64,000 nt of DNA, from contig NZ_FOJB01000001.1 in assembly GCF_900109955.1 (NCBI RefSeq), forward strand, positions 2,232,001 to 2,296,000, in the 5' to 3' direction. Position numbers and translations under genes: made by a program. The notes under the pieces were generated by a model that worked only from the letters and a program-made list of their open reading frames with translations, did no database searches and had not been told where the DNA came from. This stretch comes from Aliiroseovarius sediminilitoris. Its GTDB lineage: Bacteria > Pseudomonadota > Alphaproteobacteria > Rhodobacterales > Rhodobacteraceae. Positions 1 through 9,909 of this stretch are shown here, one piece after another. Within the stretch, counting starts at the first letter, position 1. Each line of letters begins with the position of its first letter.

Positions 1-1
1 C

Positions 2-304
2 GACCGGTTCGACCTGACCGCGCGTCTGGCAGACCAGTCGGACACAGCATTGCGCGCGCTGACCGATCAACTGTCTGACTGGACGCTGACCCCGTCCGGG
101 TCAGAGGGCTATCGCACCGCCGAAGTTACCTTGGGCGGGATCGACACCGGCGGGATCGACAGCAGGTCCATGATGTCGAAAACCGTCCACGGGCTCTACT
201 TCATCGGCGAATGCGTGGATGTGACGGGCTGGCTTGGCGGGTTCAACTTTCAATGGGCGTGGTCCAGCGCTCACGCCGCCGGGCAGCATATCGCCGAAGC
301 CTGA
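2..304 (+). CDS. BaiN/RdsA-like (HI0933 family) NAD(P)/FAD-dependent oxidoreductase, 3' end
   Basis: C-terminal fragment; the frame is open to the window's left edge, so the start lies outside. The visible ~100 residues contain the hallmark tail of HI0933/YhiN-type flavoproteins: a TLGGIDT segment, then a GLYFIGECVDVTGWLGGFNFQWAWSSA-type stretch that in this family contacts FAD near the C-terminus. Members are soluble FAD enzymes; BaiN acts on bile-acid intermediates, but most members have no assigned substrate and none can be inferred here. The stop is TGA at 302-304. The next gene starts 65 bases later behind its own strong ribosome binding site. Confidence 0.85.
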   Translation, partial: DRFDLTARLADQSDTALRALTDQLSDWTLTPSGSEGYRTAEVTLGGIDTGGIDSRSMMSKTVHGLYFIGECVDVTGWLGGFNFQWAWSSAHAAGQHIAEA

Positions 305-368
305 AACCCATCGCTTGCACCCCCGCCCGTTTGCGCCCACATTGACCGCCAAACACAGGAGGGGCCGC

Positions 369-1148
369 ATGAAAATCGCCAGTTTCAACATCAACGGGAT
401 CAAGGCGCGTCTGCCCGCGCTGATGGATTGGCTGGACGAGGCGCAACCTGATGTGGCGATCTTGCAGGAAATCAAGTCGATCGACGAAAACTTCCCGCGC
501 GAAGCTTTTGAAGACAAAGGATATAACGTCGAAACCCATGGCCAGAAAAGCTTCAACGGCGTGGCGCTTTTGTCCAAACTGCCGCTTGAGGATGTGACCC
601 ACGGGCTGCCCGGTGACGCCGACGATGAACAGGCCCGCTATATCGAGGCAACCGTGGTTGGCGATCACGCCGTGCGGATCTGCGGGCTCTACCTGCCGAA
701 CGGCAACCCGGTGCCGGGGCCGAAATATGACTATAAGCTTGCGTGGATGGATCGACTGCGCACCCGTGCCGAGGAATTGCTGGCAGATGAGATGCCGTTC
801 CTGATGGCGGGCGACTACAACATCATCCCGCAACCCGAAGATGCCGCCCGCCCGCAAGATTGGGTCGACGACGCCCTGTTCCGTCCTGAAAGCCGCGAGG
901 CATGGCGCAAGATCGTGAACCTTGGTCTGACCGAAGCGTTTCGCGCCCGCAATCAGGCATCCGAGCACTACACCTTCTGGGACTTTCAACGCGGCGCGTG
1001 GCAGCGCAATGACGGCATTCGGATTGACCATTTCCTGTTGTCGCCGGAATGCGCTGACCTTCTGACCGACTGTCAGATCGACAAGGATGTGCGCGGGCGC
1101 GAAAAGCCGTCTGATCATGTCCCGATTTGGGTTGAGTTGGCGGCGTAA
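369..1148 (+). CDS. xth: Exodeoxyribonuclease III
   Basis: A 259-residue AP endonuclease/3'-5' exonuclease of the ExoIII (EEP) fold, acting in base excision repair. It begins MKIASFNINGIKARL, with the metal-site Asn at position 7. It has LQEIKS with the catalytic Glu near residue 34, GDYNI with the active-site Asp/Asn near residue 150, and a C-terminal SDHVPIW with the catalytic Asp-His pair. ATG 369 was chosen because AGGAGG lies 6-7 bases upstream, and the longer in-frame extension to 234 has no ribosome binding site and no family match. Length fits the family. It is followed by a nucleoside hydrolase after 9 bases, so the two are probably co-transcribed. Confidence 0.95.
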   Translation: MKIASFNINGIKARLPALMDWLDEAQPDVAILQEIKSIDENFPREAFEDKGYNVETHGQKSFNGVALLSKLPLEDVTHGLPGDADDEQARYIEATVVGDHAVRICGLYLPNGNPVPGPKYDYKLAWMDRLRTRAEELLADEMPFLMAGDYNIIPQPEDAARPQDWVDDALFRPESREAWRKIVNLGLTEAFRARNQASEHYTFWDFQRGAWQRNDGIRIDHFLLSPECADLLTDCQIDKDVRGREKPSDHVPIWVELAA

Positions 1149-1157
1149 GGGTTTGAT

Positions 1158-2096
1158 ATGACGCGAAAAATCATCATTGACACTGACCCCGGACAGGACG
1201 ACGCCGTGGCCATCCTGCTGGCCTTGGCCAGCCCCGAGAAGATCGAGGTTCTGGGCATCACAACCGTTGCCGGAAACGTGCCTTTGGCACTGACGTCAAA
1301 GAATGCCCGGATCGTCTGCGAACTGGCGGGAAAGCCGGATACCAAGGTGTTCGCGGGCTGTGACCGCCCCTTGCGGCGCGATCTGGTCACGGCGGAATAT
1401 GTGCATGGCAAGACGGGGCTGAACGGCCCGGTTCTGCCGGACCCGACCATGCCGCTGCAAGACCAGCACGCCGTTGATTTCATCATAGACACCCTGCGCG
1501 CCCATGATGAGGGCACCGTGACCCTGTGCCCGCTCGGCCCGCTGACCAACATCGCCACCGCCTTTGAACGTGCGCCCGATATCATTGACCGCGTGCAGGA
1601 GATCATTCTGATGGGCGGGGCCTATTTTGAGGTTGGAAATGTCACCCCCGCGGCCGAATTCAATATCTATGTTGACCCGCAAGCAGCTGATATTGTGTTC
1701 AGATCTGGCGTTCCGCTGGTCGTGATGCCCTTGGATGTCACCCACAAGGCGCTGGTGACGAAAGCGCGCAACGACGCCTTTCGCGCCCTGCCCGGCGACG
1801 TGGGTCATGCGGTGGCCGAGATGACGGATTTCTTCGAACGGTTCGACAAGGAAAAATACGGATCAGACGGCGCACCGCTGCACGACCCGACCGTGATCGC
1901 CTATCTGATCCAGCCCGACCTGTTTCACGGACGCCACGTCAACGTGCAGATCGAAACGCGGTCGGAGCTGACGATGGGCATGACCGTTGCCGATTGGTGG
2001 GGCGTCACCGATCATGCGCCCAACGCGCTGTTCGTCGGAGATCTGGACAGCGACGCGTTCTTCACCCTTCTGACAGAAAGGATTGCCCGGTTATGA
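1158..2096 (+). CDS. Nucleoside hydrolase (IunH/RihA-like)
   Basis: 312 residues, full length for inosine-uridine-preferring nucleoside hydrolases, which hydrolyse the N-glycosidic bond of ribonucleosides for salvage. The N-terminal DTDPGQDDA motif (residues ~8-16) is the calcium-binding aspartate cluster that defines the family. An ILMGGAYFEVGNVTPAAEFN region follows in mid-protein (substrate Asn/Glu), and a C-terminal HDPTVIAYL supplies the fourth metal Asp and the His. Substrate preference (pyrimidine or purine) cannot be decided by eye. The stop overlaps the start of the acetyltransferase gene (ATGA), indicating translational coupling. Confidence 0.93.
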   Translation: MTRKIIIDTDPGQDDAVAILLALASPEKIEVLGITTVAGNVPLALTSKNARIVCELAGKPDTKVFAGCDRPLRRDLVTAEYVHGKTGLNGPVLPDPTMPLQDQHAVDFIIDTLRAHDEGTVTLCPLGPLTNIATAFERAPDIIDRVQEIILMGGAYFEVGNVTPAAEFNIYVDPQAADIVFRSGVPLVVMPLDVTHKALVTKARNDAFRALPGDVGHAVAEMTDFFERFDKEKYGSDGAPLHDPTVIAYLIQPDLFHGRHVNVQIETRSELTMGMTVADWWGVTDHAPNALFVGDLDSDAFFTLLTERIARL

Positions 2097-2539
2097 GCAG
2101 CCTGCGCCTTGCCACCCCGGAAGATCTTGACCGGTTGATGCCGCTTGTCGCCGGGTTTCACGCCCAGAACGGCATCGAGCAGGATGACGAAACACGGCGC
2201 GGCGCTCTGCAACCTCTGCTCGATGGCTCGCCCCATGGGGCGATCTGGATGATTGGCCCGCGCGTGGCGCCCGTCGGCTATATCGCCGTCAGCTTTGGCT
2301 GGTCGATTAAATTTGGCGGGCTGGATGCGTTTCTGGATGAAATCTATGTGCGCGAACGGGTGCGTGGGCGCGGGATGGGCGGCGAAGCGCTGGCGTCCCT
2401 TGTGCGGGCCCTGGCCGAACAGGGCGTGGGTGCCATGCATCTGGAAGTCGACGCCGACAATGACCGTGCGCGCCTTCTGTATGAACGGATCGGGTTTCAA
2501 TCGCGCGATCGCTATCACTTGATGACGCGGGAGATGTAG
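2093..2539 (+). CDS. GNAT family N-acetyltransferase
   Basis: 148 residues with the GNAT fold. The acetyl-CoA pyrophosphate loop is visible as RVRGRGMGGEAL (Q/RxxGxG/A, around residue 90), preceded by a LDEIYVRE beta-strand 4 and followed by the LEVDADNDRARLLYERIGF segment typical of motif B. ATG 2093 overlaps the nucleoside hydrolase stop by four bases; the longer frame to 1994 would only overlap the upstream gene. The acceptor substrate is unknown. Coupling to a nucleoside hydrolase could mean shared regulation but does not reveal the substrate. Confidence 0.88.
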   Translation: MSSLRLATPEDLDRLMPLVAGFHAQNGIEQDDETRRGALQPLLDGSPHGAIWMIGPRVAPVGYIAVSFGWSIKFGGLDAFLDEIYVRERVRGRGMGGEALASLVRALAEQGVGAMHLEVDADNDRARLLYERIGFQSRDRYHLMTREM

Positions 2540-2569
2540 AGACCCAAAAACTCTGCTAAGGTTCAGGCG

Positions 2570-3979
2570 ATGCGCGAAATCTTTGACAATTCCTATGCCC
2601 GCCTGCCCGACAGGTTTTATACGAAATTGCCACCCGTGACGGTGGCCGATCCGCAGGTGCTGCGGGTCAATGATGCCCTTGCGCGGGAGCTTGGGATAGA
2701 CCCCGACACCCTGACGGCCGAAGTTCTGACCGGCAACACGCTTCTGCCGGGGTCCGAGCCGCTGGCGCAGGTTTATGCGGGCCACCAGTTTGGCGGATGG
2801 GTGCCGCGTCTGGGCGACGGGCGGGCGATCCTGCTGGGTGAGGTCACGGGCGATTTTGGACGCCGCGACATCCAATTGAAAGGCTCCGGCGTCACCCCCT
2901 ACAGCCGCAATGGCGACGGGCGGGCCTGGGTCGGGCCGGTGATGCGCGAATATATCGTGTCCGAAGCGATGCACGCCCTTGGCGTTCCCACGACCCGCGC
3001 CCTTGGAGCCGCCCTGACCGGCGAGGGCGTGCAACGCGAACGCCGCTATCCCGGTGCAGTCCTGATGCGCGTGGCCGCCAGCCATATTCGCGTCGGCACC
3101 TTCCAGTATTTCGCGGCGCGCGGGGATCGCCCTGCCCTGCGCCTGCTTCTGGATCACTGTATTGCACGCCATTATCCTCAGGCAGACGGACCCTTGTCTT
3201 TCTTTGCCGAAGTCGTGGCGGCACAAGCGCGGCTGATCGCGAATTGGATGAGCTTGGGCTTCATCCACGGTGTGATGAACACCGATAATATGGCCGTGTC
3301 CGGGGAAACCATCGACTATGGCCCCTGCGCCTTCATGGATGCCTATCACCCGCACACGGTCTTCTCATCCATCGATCAACAAGGGCGCTATGCGTTTCAG
3401 TCGCAGGCCAATATGGCCGTCTGGAACCTTGCGCAGCTCGCAACTTCGCTGTTGCCGCTGATGGATGGCGACCCGGATCACGCGGCCGAGGAAGCAACGC
3501 GGGTTCTGGAAAGCTTTGTCGAGTATTTCAGCCCCGAATGGATGCGGCTGTTCCGCGCCAAGATCGGGCTGGTGACAGAGGAAGATGGGGATGAGGCGCT
3601 GATCACGGGCCTTTTGTCCCGGATGGCCAGTTCGCAGGCCGATTTTACCGCCACGTTCACCGCCCTGACCCAGGGCGATGCAAGCCAGCACATCACCGAT
3701 GACGGGGCCTGGGACAGCTGGGCCCCGGACTGGACAGGCCGGTTGGAGCAGGAGCCGGGCGACCCCAAGAGGACGATGCGCGCCGCCAATCCCGTTCTGA
3801 TCCCCCGCAATCACCGCGTGGAGGAGGCCATTCGGGCCGGGATCGACGGGGATTATGCCCCGTTCCACCGGCTGGTCGATGCGTTGGCTCAGCCCTTCGA
3901 TCCGCGATCAGATGATCTGGACCTCGCCACGCCACCAAAGCCGGATGAGCGCGTCTTGCGCACGTTTTGCGGCACCTGA
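2570..3979 (+). CDS. selO: Protein adenylyltransferase SelO (YdiU/UPF0061)
   Basis: 469 residues of the SelO pseudokinase family, which transfers AMP from ATP (bound in inverted orientation) to Ser/Thr/Tyr of target proteins, in E. coli linked to redox stress. Visible signatures are VYAGHQFGGWVPRLGDGRA near residue 65, IQLKGSGVTPYSRNGDGRA near residue 105, NTDNMAVSGETIDYGPCAF near residue 240 (catalytic Asn and the DFG-like Asp), and a Cys third from the end (CGT). That terminal Cys is the position occupied by selenocysteine in eukaryotic SelO. The gene has its own start 30 bases after the acetyltransferase gene and reads as a single unit. Confidence 0.96.
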   Translation: MREIFDNSYARLPDRFYTKLPPVTVADPQVLRVNDALARELGIDPDTLTAEVLTGNTLLPGSEPLAQVYAGHQFGGWVPRLGDGRAILLGEVTGDFGRRDIQLKGSGVTPYSRNGDGRAWVGPVMREYIVSEAMHALGVPTTRALGAALTGEGVQRERRYPGAVLMRVAASHIRVGTFQYFAARGDRPALRLLLDHCIARHYPQADGPLSFFAEVVAAQARLIANWMSLGFIHGVMNTDNMAVSGETIDYGPCAFMDAYHPHTVFSSIDQQGRYAFQSQANMAVWNLAQLATSLLPLMDGDPDHAAEEATRVLESFVEYFSPEWMRLFRAKIGLVTEEDGDEALITGLLSRMASSQADFTATFTALTQGDASQHITDDGAWDSWAPDWTGRLEQEPGDPKRTMRAANPVLIPRNHRVEEAIRAGIDGDYAPFHRLVDALAQPFDPRSDDLDLATPPKPDERVLRTFCGT

Positions 3980-4028
3980 GACGGTGTGGCTTCTGGAATT
4001 GCCGCCGCGACTTTAATAGGTTGAAGCC

Positions 4029-4727
4029 ATGGAACCCCATGCTCTGGACCTGAAGCTGGTCACATACAACATGCGCAAGGCCATCGGGCTGGACCGACGG
4101 CGCGACCCGCACCGCATACTGGATGTGATCAATCATCTGGACGCGGATGTTGTGGTGTTGCAGGAAGCAGACCGGCGCCTTGGTCCACGCCCGACCGCCC
4201 TGCCCCATCGCCTGTTGTTCGATGAAACCGATTTCGTCGCGGTGCCGTTTGATCACAAAGGTGTTTCGCTGGGAAGCCATGGCAATGCGATCCTTGTGCG
4301 CAAGGGGCTGACCTTTCATAGCGCCGAACAGCTTGAATTGCCGGGGCTAGAGCCGCGCGGCGCTGTTTCGATCGAGATCGAAGGACAGTTAAAGCTTGTC
4401 GGCACCCATCTGGGCTTACTGCGCCCCTATCGTCATCAGCAAATGCGACAATTGGCGAAGAAGTTGGCGCATTCCCCCTTGCCCACGGTGATTATGGGAG
4501 ATTTCAACGAATGGTCGCCGAAGCGTGGATTTGAACCGCTGGAACACCGGTTCGATGTGATCTCGCCCGGTCGATCCTTTCACGCCGCGCGGCCCGTTGC
4601 GGCGCTGGATCGGCTGGCACTCAGTGAGGGCGTCGAACTGCGCGACGCCGGTGTGGACCAGTCTCCGCTGGCGAAAGTGGCGTCGGATCACTTACCGGTT
4701 TGGGCACATGTTCGCGTGAAAGGTTGA
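4029..4727 (+). CDS. Endonuclease/exonuclease/phosphatase (EEP) family protein
   Basis: 232 residues with the EEP fold: LKLVTYNMRKAIG at the N-terminus (metal Asn), VVVLQEADRR near residue 45 (metal Glu), VGTHLGLL in the middle (active His), VIMGDFNEW near residue 155 (Asp-Asn pair) and SDHLPVWAHV at the end (catalytic Asp-His). The family covers nucleases, sphingomyelinases and inositol phosphatases, so the substrate is open; the small size and cytosolic character resemble the YbhP/ElsH-like group. It starts at ATG 4029, 49 bases after selO, in the same direction. Confidence 0.85.
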   Translation: MEPHALDLKLVTYNMRKAIGLDRRRDPHRILDVINHLDADVVVLQEADRRLGPRPTALPHRLLFDETDFVAVPFDHKGVSLGSHGNAILVRKGLTFHSAEQLELPGLEPRGAVSIEIEGQLKLVGTHLGLLRPYRHQQMRQLAKKLAHSPLPTVIMGDFNEWSPKRGFEPLEHRFDVISPGRSFHAARPVAALDRLALSEGVELRDAGVDQSPLAKVASDHLPVWAHVRVKG

Positions 4728-4820
4728 GGTCAACCGAACCGCGCCTCAGCGCCGGTGGCTTCGGCATTTGTCAATGGCGAACAGCGTGCTATGACAGCCG
4801 GAAACCGCTGGGACACCCGT

Positions 4821-6077
4821 ATGAATATCCTGCAAATTACCTCGCTTCTGATCGTTTTGGCCGGAGCCTTCGGGTCGATCAACTATCTGTTCCTGAAGCT
4901 GCCATCACCGATCGGCATATTGTTGGTGTCTCTGATGGCGTCTCTTGCGCTGATGGGGCTGGATTTCCTGATCCCGGCGATGGGTGTCGCCGATCAGGTC
5001 CGCAGCATCGTCGCCGATCTGGATTTTTCCGACACGTTGCTGGAAGGCATGTTAGGACTGTTGCTTTTCGCCGGCGCATTGCATGTCAAAATTCAGGATT
5101 TGAGAGCGCAATGGGGGGTCGTTTTTCTAATGGCGACCATGGGCGTCGCCCTGTCCACGATTGTTGTAGGTGTCGGTTTCAGTTGGCTGACTGGCGCGCC
5201 CCTGCTGATCGCGCTGGTCTTTGGGGCGTTGATCTCGCCCACTGATCCCGTCGCGGTTCTGGGCGTCTTGCGCGAAGCAAATCTGCAAAAATCACTGGAA
5301 ACAAAGATCGCCGGGGAGAGCCTTTTCAACGATGGGGTTGGCTACGTCGTTTTTTTGGTGCTGGTGGGGCTTGCCTTTACGTCCGGGCAAGGCGAACACG
5401 CCCCCGACCCCAGCGTCGAGGCTGCCCTTAAGCTGTTTTTTCAAGAGGCTGTCGGCGGTGCCCTTCTGGGGGTCGTCCTGGGCTGGCTGACCTTTCGCGT
5501 CATGCGCCACATCGACGATTATTCACTAGAGGTTTTGTTGACGCTTGGGCTGGCATTTGGCGGCTACGAGCTGGCCGTCGCGCTGCATGTCTCCGGCCCG
5601 ATCATGGCCGTCTGCGCCGGGTTGTTGATTGGTGATGTGGGCACCAAACATGGGATGAGCGAAGAAACGCGGCGCTATGTCGATGCGTTCTGGAAGCTGA
5701 TCGACGAAATTCTGAATGCGGTTCTGTTCCTTATGATCGGGTTCGAAGTCTTCGCCGTTGCCTTTACCATGGATGCCGTCACCGCCGGGGTGCTGTCGAT
5801 AATTCTGGCCCTGATTGCTCGGCTGACGGCTGTGGCCGTGCCAGTCATCTTGCTCAGGCCTTTCCGCAGTTTCTCGCGCGGTGTTGTCCCGATCATGACC
5901 TGGGGGGGCTTGAAAGGCGGTATCTCGGTTGCCTTGGCGCTGAGCTTGCCCGACAACGAATGGAAACCCCTGATCCTGACCGCAACCTATATCATCGTCG
6001 TTTTCTCGATCATCGTGCAGGGCTTGACGGTCGCGCCGCTTGCGTCGCGGTTGGGGCGCGAACCGGAGTTGATGTAG
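4821..6077 (+). CDS. CPA1 family sodium/proton antiporter
   Basis: About 418 residues of a monovalent cation:proton antiporter-1 protein with roughly 12 hydrophobic helices. Characteristic pieces are ALISPTDPVAVLGVL near residue 130 (the TDP of the crossed-helix ion site), AGESLFNDGVGYVVFLVL just after (the ND pair required for exchange) and TWGGLKGGISVALALSLP near the end, the CPA1 signature. ATG 4821 places the first helix directly at the N-terminus; earlier in-frame ATGs (4755, 4791) would add a short polar tail and cannot be excluded. Role: Na+ or K+/H+ exchange at the inner membrane for pH or salt balance, useful in a marine cell. It converges on the TetR gene. Confidence 0.92.
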   Translation: MNILQITSLLIVLAGAFGSINYLFLKLPSPIGILLVSLMASLALMGLDFLIPAMGVADQVRSIVADLDFSDTLLEGMLGLLLFAGALHVKIQDLRAQWGVVFLMATMGVALSTIVVGVGFSWLTGAPLLIALVFGALISPTDPVAVLGVLREANLQKSLETKIAGESLFNDGVGYVVFLVLVGLAFTSGQGEHAPDPSVEAALKLFFQEAVGGALLGVVLGWLTFRVMRHIDDYSLEVLLTLGLAFGGYELAVALHVSGPIMAVCAGLLIGDVGTKHGMSEETRRYVDAFWKLIDEILNAVLFLMIGFEVFAVAFTMDAVTAGVLSIILALIARLTAVAVPVILLRPFRSFSRGVVPIMTWGGLKGGISVALALSLPDNEWKPLILTATYIIVVFSIIVQGLTVAPLASRLGREPELM

Positions 6078-6121
6078 GGACGACGCCCTTCTCAGGCAGT
6101 CCAAGCCCATCTCTGGTCGGC

Positions 6122-6769
6122 TCAATCCGAGGCCACTGCCCCAAGGATCAGTTCAACCGCCGGGCGGAAATTTCGGGTGAATTCATTGATGGCGAAGGCT
6201 TCGCGCATGTCATCCGGCAAGCCTTCGGGGTCGCGATTCGCGGTCAGATCAAATTGCGCGGCGCCTTGCAAAACATTCATCAAGGTGCGCGCAACCAGCC
6301 CGGCCCGATCGGGATCCAGATGCATGAGTTTGGCAAGGTGAACAGCGAAGCGTTCAAATTTTGCCAGCATACTTCGTTTGGCGGTAAACAACGGCTCATC
6401 CGCCACGTTCGTCTCGATCACCGCGACCAAGCGCGCAAACAGGGGCAGGAACAGCGGTGTATTTTGCGACAGATCGGTCAGATAATCAGCCAAATCCGCC
6501 GGATGTGCACTTAGCTCGTGTTCGTTTTCAAAGCGGCCGACAAGATCCTCCAACGCTTCGACGAACAAAAGCAAGAACAGCTCTTCTTTGGAACGGACGT
6601 AAAGATACAGCGTTCCCTTGGCGAGATTGGCACGGCGTGCCAGGGCGTTCATGGTCACACCGTCAAAGCCCAATTCTTCGATCAGATCACGCGCGGCGGC
6701 CAGAATCTCTGCCTGCCGCTTGACCTTCTGATCCTCGGATCGGGCTCTTTTACTTGAATGTATCGTCAA
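6122..6769 (-). CDS. TetR family transcriptional regulator
   Basis: About 215 residues. The N-terminal part carries the TetR helix-turn-helix: ILAAARDLIEELGFDGVTM, then NALARRANLAKGTLYLYVRSKEELF. The C-terminal ~150 residues form the helical ligand-binding domain. The frame has no ATG near the N-terminus. TTG at 6769 is chosen because GGCGGAG lies 4 bases upstream; another TTG at 6802 lacks a good ribosome binding site. The gene converges with the antiporter gene and diverges from the EamA transporter gene at 7121, the more likely target. The effector is unknown. Confidence 0.88.
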   Translation of the reverse strand: MTIHSSKRARSEDQKVKRQAEILAAARDLIEELGFDGVTMNALARRANLAKGTLYLYVRSKEELFLLLFVEALEDLVGRFENEHELSAHPADLADYLTDLSQNTPLFLPLFARLVAVIETNVADEPLFTAKRSMLAKFERFAVHLAKLMHLDPDRAGLVARTLMNVLQGAAQFDLTANRDPEGLPDDMREAFAINEFTRNFRPAVELILGAVASD

Positions 6770-6802
6770 CGATCTCCGCCATTCCCGCCTGTCGCAAGTC
6801 AA

Positions 6803-7120
6803 GCCCGCGCGTTGATCTGACTATCGGACGATCATTGCCTGCTTGGCAAGAGCGGCTGTAGTGCGATGGCGGTATTCGCCGCTACGTCAGATCGGCCAGT
6901 CACTTCTCGCGGGTGACTGTTTATCGCTTGGTGAAGCTGCATGAAAACGACGGAACCCGTGGCAAAACGAACTTGGCGACGGGCGGGTGCGGTATGAAAG
7001 TGCGGACCAGGATCCATCGCGTCAGGTGATCATATTCATCACTGATGTCGACTTGCCTTGCCTGCGAAAACCGGGTCTTGTCGCCGGGTTGCTTTCCTGA
7101 ACCTGTGAAGTGTCGCGACC
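6803..7120. other. Divergent intergenic region between tetR and the EamA transporter gene
   Basis: About 318 bases with no convincing gene on either strand; the short open frames here have no ribosome binding site and no recognisable protein. It must hold the promoters for both flanking genes. The only symmetric element found by eye is TGATC at 6813-6817 and GATCA at 6830-6834, separated by 12 bases. This lies just upstream of the regulator start and might be part of its operator, but five-base arms are weak evidence. No repeat, tRNA or insertion-sequence end was recognised. Confidence 0.4.
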
Positions 7121-8011
7121 ATGCAAAACATCCGTGGAATTTTCTTGATCATCTTCGCCATGGCTGCGTTCGCGTTGGAAGATGTCTTCATCAAGTCGAT
7201 GACGCAGGGGATGCCTACCTCGCAAACCTTGTTTCTTCTTGGGGTTGGCGGCGCGGTGGCCTTTGCCATTATCACCTATGCCCAACGTGGCACGCTTGCC
7301 CCGCTTGTGCATCGTGACATGAAATCAAGGGCCATGCTGTGGCGCAATGCGTCCGAAGCCGTTTCGGCAATGTTTTTCGTGACCGCCCTGTCGCTCGTCC
7401 CCCTGTCCACGGTTTTGGCGGTGTTTCAGGCGATGCCGCTGGCCACGACGGCAGGTGCCGCGCTGTTTCTGGGTGAACAGGTCGGCTGGCGTCGGTGGAC
7501 CGCCATTGGCATCGGTTTTCTTGGTGTTCTTCTGATTATTCGTCCGGGCGCAGACGGCTTCCAGATGGCCGCCCTGCTGCCGATTGCTGCCGTGTTTGGC
7601 ATCGCCCTTCGCGATCTGCTGACCCGCCAGCTTGACCCGACGATCCCGTCCACCAGCGTGGCATTCTATGCGTTTCTAACTTGCATTCCGGCGGGTGTCA
7701 TTTTGATCCCGGTCAGTGGATCGTTCGTCGTCCCTGAGCAGACTGGTTGGCTGCTGATGCTGGGGGCAACAGTTTTCGGCGTGTCTGGTTATTATGCCAT
7801 CGTCATTGCCCTGCGTGTGGCCGAGACGTCGATCATCATGCCGTTCAGATACAGTCGTTTGATCTTCTCGATCTTTTTGGGGATCGTCGTGTTCGGCGAA
7901 GATCCCGACCGCTTGACCTATCTTGGGGCAAGCGTCGTGATCGGCACCGGCATCTATACCTTCCTGCGCGAACGGCGTGTAATGCGCGGAGACATCACTG
8001 ACCCCGCGTAA
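7121..8011 (+). CDS. EamA/DMT family transporter
   Basis: 296 residues with ten predicted hydrophobic helices in two EamA repeats of five, the standard layout of the drug/metabolite transporter superfamily. It begins MQNIRGIFLIIFAMAAFALEDV, with the acidic residue after the first helix typical of this group. The second repeat holds RYSRLIFSIFLGIVVFGE, the usual repeat-end motif. Substrate is unknown; relatives export amino acids, metabolites or sugars. Divergent placement from the TetR-type gene suggests regulation by it. Confidence 0.9.
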   Translation: MQNIRGIFLIIFAMAAFALEDVFIKSMTQGMPTSQTLFLLGVGGAVAFAIITYAQRGTLAPLVHRDMKSRAMLWRNASEAVSAMFFVTALSLVPLSTVLAVFQAMPLATTAGAALFLGEQVGWRRWTAIGIGFLGVLLIIRPGADGFQMAALLPIAAVFGIALRDLLTRQLDPTIPSTSVAFYAFLTCIPAGVILIPVSGSFVVPEQTGWLLMLGATVFGVSGYYAIVIALRVAETSIIMPFRYSRLIFSIFLGIVVFGEDPDRLTYLGASVVIGTGIYTFLRERRVMRGDITDPA

Positions 8012-8056
8012 GGCTGTTGTCGGATGACGCAAGACGCGCTAAAGAGCCTCAACTGA

Positions 8057-9358
<1,302 letters not shown>

Positions 9359-9380
9359 GCGATTTGCCGATTATCAGGGT

Positions 9381-9410
9381 AAAGGCCGGTGCAATGCTCC
9401 GGCCTTTTTC
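9381..9410 (+). terminator. Rho-independent terminator after eno
   Basis: A perfect 9-base stem AAAGGCCGG (9381-9389) and CCGGCCTTT (9399-9407) with a 9-base loop, followed by a T-rich run. It sits 22 bases after the enolase stop. Confidence 0.9.
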
Positions 9411-9431
9411 TTTGCATGGCGATCAAGAGCC

Positions 9432-9764
9432 CTAACTGGCCACCGGCTGATACGACTTTTGGCCTTCCTGCGCCCGCTTCATTGCGGACATGGCCTCTTT
9501 ACTGGTCATGAGCTTGGTTGTTGATCCACCCGCCATGGTTCCGGAGGCGCCAACCACCAAGGCACACGCAGCCATTACTTCATCGCTCGGCGCTTCGATT
9601 AGCGCCATGACATCATCCTCTCCGAAGCAGAAAAACAGGTGATGCAACTTACCACCCAACGCCGCAATCAACTTCCCTGCGGCAGCTTCGCGATCTTGCG
9701 GCTTTTCCACGAGGGACCGCAAGGAATCGGTACTGTATTGACCTTTGAACATATAAAACGACAT
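9432..9764 (-). CDS. GYD domain-containing protein
   Basis: 110 residues resembling the small GYD family: it starts MSFYMFKGQYSTDSLRSLVE, continues with a dimeric alpha/beta-barrel-like pattern (AAGKLIAALGGKLHHLFFCFGEDDVMALIEAP), and ends with a Lys-rich helix. ATG 9764 is chosen because AGGAAG lies just upstream; the frame continues to 9932 but that extension has no family resemblance and overlaps the neighbouring cupin remnant. Function of the family is unknown. It converges with eno and shares the terminator region. Confidence 0.8.
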   Translation of the reverse strand: MSFYMFKGQYSTDSLRSLVEKPQDREAAAGKLIAALGGKLHHLFFCFGEDDVMALIEAPSDEVMAACALVVGASGTMAGGSTTKLMTSKEAMSAMKRAQEGQKSYQPVAS

Positions 9765-9909
9765 CTGATCTTCCTTTCTTGTTGAAAGGTTCCGTGCCGC
9801 AGACACCTGCCCCATCGCGCAGTATTGTGACCGAACCCTATCACGGATGTACGCTTGTGTCATTTTTCGCAGGCACGAAAGAATGTGCCCAACCAGAAAA
9901 CGATAAGAC

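Noticed and set aside
2012-3355. Long open frame on the minus strand opposite selO (447 codons)
   Set aside because: High-GC shadow of selO; no domain, and selO is certain.
6880-7020. Possible insertion-sequence remnant (short TVYRLVKLHE-like reading)
   Set aside because: Only a short chance resemblance; no inverted ends, no target duplication.
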